From Deltaproteobacteria bacterium (GTDB taxonomy: Bacteria; UBA10199; SBBF01): a stretch of DNA of 7,188 nucleotides. The stretch is from NCBI GenBank assembly GCA_016207765.1, contig JACQOY010000165.1, positions 1 through 7,188 on the forward strand, written 5' to 3'. The translations under genes and the position numbers were made by a program. Numbering within the stretch: the stretch's first letter is position 1; each line of letters opens with the position of its first letter. Below, in pieces: positions 1 through 4,436 of the stretch. The notes below the pieces were generated by a model. It made no database searches and was not told the DNA's origin. It was given only the letters and a program-made list of their open reading frames with translations.

Positions 1-249
1 ACCATCCTTAAGGTAAAAACCTTGAACAAAGAGGTGGTCCGCGAAGAAAAGAGGTTGCAACAGGCAAAAGTGGTTACACAGACAACCGACACCGGTATTT
101 GCACGGCCTACGAAACTTTTTTTGAGGTATCCGATGTCGGGTGGAGTTTCGATTCGATCGTCAAAGAATACGAGGTCTCCTGCCGTTCGCACCGTGCCAA
201 AGGGACTCCGAAAAATCCGGCAATATCGGAAAAGACAATACCGCAGTAA
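1..249 (+). CDS. C-terminal end of an unrecognised protein (5' truncated by window)
   Basis: Frame 1 is open from the first base to the TAA at 247-249, giving at least 82 residues. A TTG at 22-24 could be read as a start, but the frame stays open upstream and no ribosome binding site precedes it, so this is more likely the tail of a gene beginning outside the window. The segment contains TDTGICTAYETFFEV and VGWSFDSIVKEYEV, with codon choice that looks coding until about residue 65. The last 15-20 residues (around KGTPKNPAISEKTIPQ) look less protein-like, so the frame may run into unrelated DNA before stopping. I recognise no family. No signal peptide or membrane segment is visible in this part. 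Confidence is moderate that it is coding and nil for function. Confidence 0.45.
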   Translation, partial: TILKVKTLNKEVVREEKRLQQAKVVTQTTDTGICTAYETFFEVSDVGWSFDSIVKEYEVSCRSHRAKGTPKNPAISEKTIPQ

Positions 250-261
250 ACAGCAAATATA

Positions 262-288
262 GCAAACAAATGGAGTCCGTTTGTTTGC
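262..288. repeat. 27-bp near-perfect palindrome
   Basis: The 13-bp arms 262-274 and 276-288 are inverted repeats around a single central G at 275. Only one position differs (T271 against G279, a wobble pair in plus-strand RNA). The outer 9 bp of each arm (GCAAACAAA / TTTGTTTGC) are perfect. It begins 12 bp after the stop of the upstream frame. There is no T-tract on either side, so a classic intrinsic terminator is not supported. An odd-centred operator, a rho-assisted 3' hairpin, or part of a dispersed repeat are all possible. Confidence 0.6.
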
Positions 289-354
289 GAAGTCCCGAAT
301 TTGCATTGACTTTACCGAATGGTTGGGCAAAGTAGGAGGCATCAAGCGAACCAT

Positions 355-424
355 CCCCGCTTGGCGGGGTGGTGAGCGGGGTTCTCGAAGTTGCCCCTCT
401 TTGGGGTGGGGCCATCGAAGGCCC
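355..424. repeat. Cluster of three consecutive GC-rich hairpins
   Basis: Three adjacent inverted repeats are packed into 70 bp. The first is CCCCGC-TTG-GCGGGG at 355-369, the second CCCC-TCTTT-GGGG at 394-406, and the third GGGCC-ATCGAA-GGCCC at 409-424. The heptamer GCGGGGT also occurs twice directly (364-370 and 376-382). No reading frame through the block looks like a protein. The block resembles the palindromic units of REP/BIME-type intergenic repeats, but whether it recurs in the genome cannot be seen from one copy. Confidence 0.5.
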
Positions 425-461
425 GACAAAAATTAAAATTAACACGAGTAGTATCCTTAAA

Positions 462-476
462 GGGCCTTCGGGGCCC
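462..476 (+). promoter_or_regulatory. Hairpin in the tatA leader
   Basis: GGGCC-TTCGG-GGCCC forms a 5-bp stem ending 8 nt before the tatA ATG, so it occupies the place where a ribosome binding site would sit. Its arms are identical to those of the hairpin at 409-424, so the two could form alternative pairings in a leader RNA. No good AGGAGG-type site is visible. Translation control is an inference only. Confidence 0.35.
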
Positions 477-484
477 CAAATCTA

Positions 485-658
485 ATGTTCAAACTCGGAC
501 CTTGGGAAATTGTTTTGATCGTTGTGGTCGTTCTGATCATCTTCGGCCCCAAAAGACTGCCGGAATTGGGGAAGGGGATCGGGCAGTTTTTCAAGAATTT
601 CAAAAAAAGTGTCAGTGGTGAACCCGATGACAAGGACGAGAAGAAAAAAGACGAGTGA
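485..658 (+). CDS. tatA: Sec-independent protein translocase subunit TatA
   Basis: The 57-residue product is a small TatA/TatE-type subunit of the twin-arginine translocase, which carries folded proteins across the inner membrane. The order of elements is diagnostic. A short N-terminus, MFKLGPWEIV, leads into one membrane helix at about residues 7-20. Next comes the FGPKRLPELGKGIG hinge and start of the amphipathic helix at 20-33, with the conserved Phe20-Gly21 pair. The amphipathic part ends in QFFKNFKKSV, and the tail from residue 46 is highly charged (Asp/Glu/Lys). TatB proteins are normally longer, so TatA/E fits better. The length is at the short end for the family but complete. No tatB or tatC lies nearby, so the gene is an orphan here. 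The ribosome binding site is poor, and a GC hairpin sits just upstream. Family assignment is firm; TatA versus TatE cannot be separated. Confidence 0.92.
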   Translation: MFKLGPWEIVLIVVVVLIIFGPKRLPELGKGIGQFFKNFKKSVSGEPDDKDEKKKDE

Positions 659-845
659 TATCAGATTTTCTTCTGGAGTAGAGTTTGCGCATTCTGGTAG
701 CCGATCTTTTCACACCTCGCTACAACTCCCCCATTGCGTATCCGCCGAGTCATAAAGGCTTAAAATGCGGCCTTTCATCGATGACACTTTTGGTTTTGTC
801 GATGGTCGTTGCGACATCGGTGGTCGAGGCGGCGCATGGGGAGCC
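659..845. other. Short intergenic region with ORF remnant and weak hairpins
   Basis: A plus-strand frame runs from TTG 685 to TAG 847-849 (54 codons). Its last 22 codons, from ATG 781, encode MTLLVLSMVVATSVVEAAHGEP, which looks like a signal peptide with nothing after it. The frame ends exactly at the vapC stop codon on the other strand. TTG 685 has GGAG upstream, but the first half reads poorly as protein. Two hairpins occur: AAAGGC...GCCTTT (754-775) and CGATG(g)TCG-TTG-CGACATCG (800-819, one bulged G). Neither is followed by a T-tract. The ORF may be a gene remnant cut off at the vapBC junction, or chance. Confidence 0.3.
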
Positions 846-1244
846 TTAGAAACGAATCACCTGAATAATCCCCCGCTCTCCAAGCCGGTGAAAATAGCCA
901 TCGAGGCTCAAGAGGGGATAACGATGCAAATGGCTTAGGTAGGCCATGGTGAGGTCGGTATATTTGCCAAGGAGTCCCTTTTTGGCCAGATTCCAGCCAA
1001 AGAGGTTAAAATCCTCCAGAGACTGAATTTCTATCCGCAACAGCGGCAGTGCCGAAAAGAGATTTTTGAGTTCCTGATAATCCTTTTTGCTCCCGGCCCC
1101 CACAAGAAGTTCGTGAACAATTATATCGGTCACCACGGCCTGATCGTTCTTAAGCCCTGCGGCCAAACCCTCCGAAACGGCATCGGGGAGGCGTCCTTTG
1201 AAGAAATCGATCCAGATGCTCGAATCGACAATGAATTTATCCAC
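846..1244 (-). CDS. vapC: VapC-type PIN-domain ribonuclease toxin
   Basis: The 132-residue protein is a PIN-domain RNase, the toxin half of a type II toxin-antitoxin pair. Known VapC enzymes cut specific tRNAs or rRNA using Mg2+ or Mn2+ held by a cluster of acidic residues. The four expected acids are visible: Asp7 in IVDSSIWIDF, Glu45 in VHELLVG, Asp97 in GKYTDLTMA and Asp115 in LLSLDGYF. The length is normal for VapC, and the active site looks intact. The start is GTG at 1244-1242. An ATG start is not available at this position, and the 8-bp overlap with vapB supports GTG and translational coupling. The neighbour vapB, encoded just upstream on the same strand, is the cognate antitoxin. The toxin's target cannot be deduced from the sequence. 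Confidence 0.92.
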   Translation of the reverse strand: MDKFIVDSSIWIDFFKGRLPDAVSEGLAAGLKNDQAVVTDIIVHELLVGAGSKKDYQELKNLFSALPLLRIEIQSLEDFNLFGWNLAKKGLLGKYTDLTMAYLSHLHRYPLLSLDGYFHRLGERGIIQVIRF

Positions 1245-1437
1245 GGTATTTTTTCAGGGAAGACGGCGTCCACTTGAGGCAAATTTTACCGCGAAGCGAT
1301 ATCAAGCGCTCGATTTTTTTTCGGCGGATATACTCGTCAAGCGCCACGATAATCGCCTGTTTTTTCGTCGGCACCTGCGCCAGTTTCTTGACCTTGGTCA
1401 GCTTCTCCTCGGGAAGGTCGTAATTAGCCTGGGCCAT
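1237..1437 (-). CDS. vapB: VapB-type antitoxin
   Basis: This 66-residue protein is the antitoxin partner of the adjacent PIN toxin. The middle part (KKQAIIVALDEYIRRKKIERLISLRGKICLKW, about residues 25-56) matches the pattern of the VapB antitoxin family (Pfam VapB_antitoxin). It has a helix that dimerises, then a Leu/Arg-rich stretch with the LxxLRGKxxW signature. In this family the N-terminus forms the DNA-binding dimer and the C-terminal tail wraps the toxin active site; here the tail is short and basic (TPSSLKKYRG). ATG at 1437 is preceded by a strong AGGAGGT (1447-1441). Its stop codon lies inside the vapC start region, an 8-bp overlap. A palindromic operator lies within the promoter upstream, consistent with autoregulation by the VapBC complex. 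Confidence 0.87.
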   Translation of the reverse strand: MAQANYDLPEEKLTKVKKLAQVPTKKQAIIVALDEYIRRKKIERLISLRGKICLKWTPSSLKKYRG

Positions 1438-1453
1438 GACACCTCCTAATTAA

Positions 1454-1488
1454 TGTACAAAAATAATCTATTTTTTGTACAAAGTCAA
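1454..1488 (-). promoter_or_regulatory. vapBC promoter with embedded palindromic operator
   Basis: On the minus strand, TTGACT (1488-1483) and TATTTT (1465-1460) are separated by exactly 17 bp, a good sigma-70 layout. Between and across these boxes lies an inverted repeat with TGTACA at both ends (1476-1481 and 1454-1459). The full arms are TGTACAAAAAATA and TATTTTTGTACA around a 3-bp centre, differing by one extra A. A protein bound here would cover the spacer and -10 box. The position and symmetry fit the known self-repression of VapBC operons. The leader then contains AGGAGGT ahead of vapB. Confidence 0.7.
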
Positions 1489-1511
1489 CCGGCTTGTCAC
1501 GGTTTGTTACG

Positions 1512-1576
1512 GTTTTTTAAGGGATGTTTTGAGTCGTGGATCTTTCCGGGCACCTTGGCCGAGTTTTTTACGGGAT
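1512..1576. repeat. Imperfect direct repeat in the vapB-lipoprotein gap
   Basis: A 14-bp unit GTTTTTTAAGGGAT (1512-1525) recurs as GTTTTTTACGGGAT (1563-1576), matching 13 of 14 positions at a 51-bp interval. Just before it, ACGGTTTGTT is followed directly by ACGGTTTTTT, a second short tandem. No gene is evident between 1489 and 1643. The second copy partly overlaps the T-tract side of the lipoprotein terminator. Confidence 0.4.
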
Positions 1577-1624
1577 AAAAAGATGCGCCGTTTTCGACCG
1601 GTCTCCCGGCCGAAAACGGGCGCC
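1571..1624 (-). terminator. Intrinsic terminator of the lipoprotein gene
   Basis: A long stem pairs 1606-1623 with 1585-1601 around a four-base loop (1602-1605). In minus-strand RNA it has about 17 pairs, one bulged C and one G-U pair. It is followed on that strand by ATCTTTTTATC, a T-rich stretch. It lies 20 bp past the stop codon of the lipoprotein gene, on the expected side. It also insulates vapBC from read-through. Confidence 0.8.
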
Positions 1625-1643
1625 TTAATCCACACCCAACGAA

Positions 1644-2780
1644 TCAATTGCAGGGTCTCGGTTGAGGGTTCAGCGAAATCCCGTCAAAGGTGGCGCTTTC
1701 CACTTCGCCATCCTCGAAAACCACCTCACCTGTTCCAACTTCCGCACCGACAGTGCCGTCATCGCCCAGCTCGTAACCAACAACGCTCAATGTCCCAGAC
1801 ACAGGGCCGCAGGTGGTGCCGTCGTCAAATTCAAGCCCTTCCTCGCCAACAGAGAAAATCATCCGGATATTTTCCCCTTCGTTGTCGACAATGAGATTTC
1901 CCTCGGCGATTGTCCGGCCTGAGACCCTTCCGGTATCCTCGTCAATCGTGATTTCGTGGACGGGGAGGGAAGGTTCCACCGTAATATCGACTCCGTCGGC
2001 ATCTTGGGCCGGGAAAGATTCCGCCGTGGTGAATACCGTCACCTCGCGGGTCGTCTCACCACCGATGGTCTGCACCCGATTGATCGACTTTTCGATGGTC
2101 GCTTCGACCGACTCGGCCGATCCATCTTCATCTTCATCAACAGGATTGGAGAATGTCTCCATGTGAGAACCGGTGACTGTCAGCACGACTTCTTCCTCTT
2201 CCCCTTCATCATTGGTCCAGGTCCAGGTATGAACCATCCCCGAATCGTCAATAACGTGCTCGTGAACAGCGTCCTGGTGAACGTCATCCTCGTCGTCCCG
2301 CCCCATGACCATTTTGGCGAAATCGATCGTGTCGCTCGCCTCGCATAGTCCATCACCGCCGTTTTCGATGGTTGAGGTAAAGCCGCCGTTTAAAACCGCA
2401 TCGCGGGGGCTGTAGGTTAGCTCGCAATCGGTAAATGTCACCGACCGTTCCACACTGCCGTCGCTGTTGTCGCAGGAAAAGGTCTCATCCGCTTGAGAGG
2501 CAATGTCACAGCGGAACCGGTTCCTGATCGACAGGGTGGAGGCCGAAAGCGTCGAAGAGTCGGTGGTCAAAGCGGAATAGGAAGCGCCGCTTGCCGACTC
2601 GCTTGAATTTGTTACACTGTTGAGAGAATCGATGGCGGCCGACACCATGGTCTCTTCGTCGCTTTCGGCGGACAAGGAAGACGAAGAATCGGAGTCATCC
2701 GCCTCGCTAAACAGGGCGCCGCAACCTGAAACAGCCCCTATCAGGCCGATAAAAAGCAAAAATTGTTTGATGTTTTTCAT
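1644..2780 (-). CDS. Putative lipoprotein of unknown function, Ser/acid-rich, with His cluster
   Basis: The 378-residue product starts with MKNIKQFLLFIGLIGAVSGC: two lysines, a hydrophobic stretch, and a lipobox V-S-G-C with Cys20 as the lipidation site. Gly at +2 rather than Asp suggests outer-membrane sorting. Residues 25-85 are Ser/Asp/Glu-rich and probably a flexible tether. The rest is very acidic and beta-like, with further cysteines at 91, 103, 119, 146, 324 and 377 that could form disulfides. His168, His173, His175 and His184 fall in an Asp-rich segment and could bind metal; this is inference. The C-terminal part (CGPVSGTLSVVGYEL, then GTGEVVFEDGEV) looks like beta strands. ATG 2780 has GGAGGA about 6 bases upstream. 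The gene is divergent from the sensor/sigma/anti-sigma operon and carries the same ECF-type promoter motif. I recognise no family for the mature domain. Confidence 0.87.
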   Translation of the reverse strand: MKNIKQFLLFIGLIGAVSGCGALFSEADDSDSSSSLSAESDEETMVSAAIDSLNSVTNSSESASGASYSALTTDSSTLSASTLSIRNRFRCDIASQADETFSCDNSDGSVERSVTFTDCELTYSPRDAVLNGGFTSTIENGGDGLCEASDTIDFAKMVMGRDDEDDVHQDAVHEHVIDDSGMVHTWTWTNDEGEEEEVVLTVTGSHMETFSNPVDEDEDGSAESVEATIEKSINRVQTIGGETTREVTVFTTAESFPAQDADGVDITVEPSLPVHEITIDEDTGRVSGRTIAEGNLIVDNEGENIRMIFSVGEEGLEFDDGTTCGPVSGTLSVVGYELGDDGTVGAEVGTGEVVFEDGEVESATFDGISLNPQPRPCN

Positions 2781-2829
2781 GGTTCCTCCATTTATTGTTT
2801 ATGTATCTCGGTGAACTTCTCATTGCCCT

Positions 2830-2859
2830 CTTAGACGGCACCGGGGGATCACCGGTTCA
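2830..2859 (-). promoter_or_regulatory. ECF-type promoter of the lipoprotein gene
   Basis: On the minus strand TGAAC (2859-2855) and CGTCTAAG (2837-2830) are separated by 17 bp. The motif ends 49 bp before the lipoprotein start codon. GAAC-type -35 and CGTC-type -10 elements are typical of ECF sigma factors. The same motif with the same spacing stands before the sigma operon on the other strand, which makes chance occurrence unlikely. Confidence 0.72.
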
Positions 2860-2885
2860 TTGCTGAACAAAAAAAAGGGGGGAAT

Positions 2886-2923
2886 TTGACTAACATATTG
2901 ATATTTAATAAATATTATTGAAC
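2886..2923. promoter_or_regulatory. AT-rich divergent-promoter core with possible housekeeping elements
   Basis: This stretch is strikingly AT-rich and includes the inverted repeat ATATTT-AAT-AAATAT (2901-2915). On the plus strand TTGACT (2886-2891) resembles a -35 box, but the best -10 (TATTAT, 2913-2918) is 21 bp away, too far for a standard sigma-70 promoter. TTGAAC occurs at 2918-2923 and again at 2940-2945, 22 bp apart; the second copy is the ECF -35 element. It may act as an UP-like or regulator site. Confidence 0.3.
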
Positions 2924-2940
2924 TTCAAAAATCTTTTTCT

Positions 2941-2970
2941 TGAACATTTCGCGGCCTCGTGTCGTCTAAG
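2941..2970 (+). promoter_or_regulatory. ECF-type promoter of the sensor-sigma-anti-sigma operon
   Basis: TGAAC (2941-2945) and CGTCTAAG (2963-2970) are separated by 17 bp, identical in both boxes and spacing to the motif serving the divergent lipoprotein. Transcription would start around 2975, just upstream of the AAGGAAGGGGAG ribosome binding site and the ATG at 2998. Autoregulation of an ECF operon by its own sigma factor is common, so this is the natural candidate target. Confidence 0.75.
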
Positions 2971-2997
2971 GGGTTAAGGAAGGGGAGAAACGAGTAT

Positions 2998-3501
2998 ATG
3001 GATAAAACATCACCTATCATCATTGTTATTTTAACGGTGCTTCTTGGCGTCATGATTTTTCTTTATTTCACCAAAGAAACGGCGCCGCCGGATCCTTTTC
3101 CGGGGCAGGCACAGGAGAACCGTTTTGGGCCGGGAAATGAAGAAGGGGGGCCCAAAGGAAGAGCGCCCCAAGAACGGGGAAAACAGATTCTCAAAGAACT
3201 GAACCTCACGGCGGAACAGGAGTCGAAAATCAACGAACTTCGCCAAAGAGACGAAGAAACCATGAGGGCAAACAAAGAGGCGATTCAAAACGCCAGGAGA
3301 AAGATGGAATCGGCAATGAACGACCCGGCAACCAGCGAAGAGGAACTGAGGACCCTCTCCAACGAACTTGAAAAGGCCCGTTCGGAGATGAAGGCCTCCC
3401 GTTTGGACCACATGATGGCTATTCGCGACCTTCTGACGCCCGAACAGAGAAAAAAATTTACCGAACTTCAGGGACCGCTGAGGGGTCATGTGACCCAATG
3501 A
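2998..3501 (+). CDS. Membrane-anchored periplasmic sensor/chaperone, Spy/CpxP/CnrX-like
   Basis: The 167-residue protein has a short cytoplasmic start, one membrane helix (about 6-24), a Pro/Gly-rich linker (29-60) and a helical domain (60-160). That domain carries the two LTxxQ motifs of the Spy/CpxP/ZraP/CnrX group: LTAEQ at 70-74 and LTPEQ at 146-150. His138 precedes the second motif. Such proteins sense metals or bind misfolded periplasmic proteins; next to an ECF sigma gene they often act as the sensor controlling the anti-sigma factor, as CnrX does for CnrYH. A GTG at 2959 gives a longer frame but lies inside the promoter. ATG 2998, with a purine-rich site 8-10 bases upstream, is preferred. 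The stop overlaps the sigma gene by ATGA. Few histidines and no cysteines make the metal-sensing version less certain than general envelope stress. Confidence 0.85.
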   Translation: MDKTSPIIIVILTVLLGVMIFLYFTKETAPPDPFPGQAQENRFGPGNEEGGPKGRAPQERGKQILKELNLTAEQESKINELRQRDEETMRANKEAIQNARRKMESAMNDPATSEEELRTLSNELEKARSEMKASRLDHMMAIRDLLTPEQRKKFTELQGPLRGHVTQ

Positions 3502-4034
3502 CTGAAAACGAGATTAATCAGATGATCCTCCGGCATTCGGCCGGCGCGATCGGCGGTTTTGCGGAACTCTATGGCCAATACAACGGGCTTGTCCGTTCGG
3601 TCCTTTATAAATTGTGCGCATCCGGCGACTTGGACGATCTGGTTCAGGAGGCCTTTGTCCGGATTTGGAAGGGGCTCCCCGGTTTTCAGGGAGGGGCGCA
3701 GTTAAAAAGCTGGATTTATCGGGTAACGTATAATTTGGCGATTGACCACTTCCGGAAGAAAAAACGGGGGCCGACCGAGGTGGAGCTTGACGAGCAGGGT
3801 GCCCCGTCGACAAACGGGGAATCGTCTTCGGTGGATAAAGAAATGGTTCACCAGGGATTGAAAGAATTGAATGACGAACATCGGTCTGTTCTGGTTTTTC
3901 ATTGCATGGAAGGGCTCACAGTAGCCGAGGTGGCCGACGTTTTGAAAATCCCCGAAGGGACGGTGAAATCACGGCTCCATCATGCCAAAAACAAGATGGC
4001 CGTAATTTTGAAAGGGAGAAATTATGACATTTAA
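3498..4034 (+). CDS. ECF-family RNA polymerase sigma factor
   Basis: The 178-residue protein is a group IV (extracytoplasmic function) sigma factor. Region 2 covers about residues 20-88, including DLDDLVQEAFVRIWKGL, with the DLVQEAF signature, and SWIYRVTYNLAIDHFRKKKR for -10 recognition and melting. A linker rich in Ser, Gly and acid follows (90-115). Region 4 covers about 118-172, with the helix-turn-helix GLTVAEVADVLKIPEGTVKSRL that reads the -35 box. There is no N- or C-terminal extension. Its ATG overlaps the sensor stop (ATGA), and its own end overlaps the next gene by 11 bp, so the three proteins are translationally coupled. Likely targets are the two TGAAC-N17-CGTCTAAG promoters in the intergenic region upstream. 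The exact ECF subgroup cannot be fixed by eye; a CnrH/RpoE-like type is plausible. Confidence 0.95.
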   Translation: MTENEINQMILRHSAGAIGGFAELYGQYNGLVRSVLYKLCASGDLDDLVQEAFVRIWKGLPGFQGGAQLKSWIYRVTYNLAIDHFRKKKRGPTEVELDEQGAPSTNGESSSVDKEMVHQGLKELNDEHRSVLVFHCMEGLTVAEVADVLKIPEGTVKSRLHHAKNKMAVILKGRNYDI

Positions 4035-4410
4035 TGAACTCGACAAAGAGAGCGACGAAAAATTGACCCGTTTTTTGAAGACACATCAGCCGGAACCGCC
4101 GGCGCCCCCCACCGATGAGTACCGGATGATTTTAAGACGCATCCAACAGTTGGGGGAACGGCAAACCTTAACCGAGCGGATTTGGCGTCTCTTTTGGGGG
4201 CCTTTTCAGTGGCTTGTACCTGTGGCCGCCACCGCTGTTGTGGTTTTTATCCTGGTAACCGATGTCTTCCCCTCAAAAACAACTATCGGCTCGGAAGGGG
4301 AGTTGGGGCTTTATCTTGAAAACACGCTCCGGATGACGGACGAATCGGAGGAGGAAGAGGCTTTTCTCCCCGCGGATGAAAAGTGGAATTTGTTTGATTT
4401 GAATGGGTAA
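4024..4410 (+). CDS. Single-pass membrane protein, candidate anti-sigma factor
   Basis: The 128-residue protein has a cytoplasmic N-terminal segment (1-58), one membrane helix (about 61-82, QWLVPVAATAVVVFILVTDVF) and a short acidic periplasmic tail (83-128). Position and topology, directly after and overlapping an ECF sigma gene, are those of an anti-sigma factor that holds the sigma at the membrane. The N-terminus lacks the HxxxCxxC zinc motif of ZAS-type anti-sigma factors and has no cysteine at all; it may bind sigma through its helices (EKLTRFLKTH and EYRMILRRIQQL), as the small CnrY type does. ATG 4024 has GGGAGA just upstream. The stop lies 3 bp from the convergent mnmE stop. Function is inferred from context more than from sequence; no family motif is evident. 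Confidence 0.75.
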   Translation: MTFNELDKESDEKLTRFLKTHQPEPPAPPTDEYRMILRRIQQLGERQTLTERIWRLFWGPFQWLVPVAATAVVVFILVTDVFPSKTTIGSEGELGLYLENTLRMTDESEEEEAFLPADEKWNLFDLNG

Positions 4411-4436
4411 AAATTACTTCCCGATGCAAAACCGGG
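4411..4436 (-). terminator. Weak terminator-like hairpin at the mnmE 3' end
   Basis: In minus-strand RNA the last mnmE codons form TTCCCG-N9-CGGGAA, followed by the stop codon and TTTTT (4411-4415). The stem has only 6 bp with a 9-base loop, so termination may be partial. The same spot is the end of the convergent anti-sigma gene, and no plus-strand T-tract follows there. Confidence 0.35.

Noticed and set aside
161..445. 94-residue minus-strand frame across the hairpin region
   Set aside because: It crosses all the palindromes, has no ribosome binding site and resembles no protein; repeat DNA explains it better.
391..621. 76-residue plus-strand frame overlapping tatA
   Set aside because: It is a shifted frame over the tatA gene, basic and without family features; tatA has all the expected motifs.
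754..819. Terminators for tatA or vapC
   Set aside because: The two hairpins here are not followed by a T-tract on either strand.
1475..2348. Several plus-strand frames of 86-139 residues
   Set aside because: They run antisense through the lipoprotein gene or its terminator, lack ribosome binding sites and give low-complexity translations.
2959..2997. Upstream GTG start giving a 180-residue sensor protein
   Set aside because: It lies between the -35 and -10 boxes of the ECF-type promoter, while ATG 2998 has a good ribosome binding site and gives a natural N-terminus before the membrane helix.
3031..3902. Minus-strand frames of 66-155 residues
   Set aside because: Antisense shadows of the sensor and sigma genes, which have clear family motifs on the plus strand.
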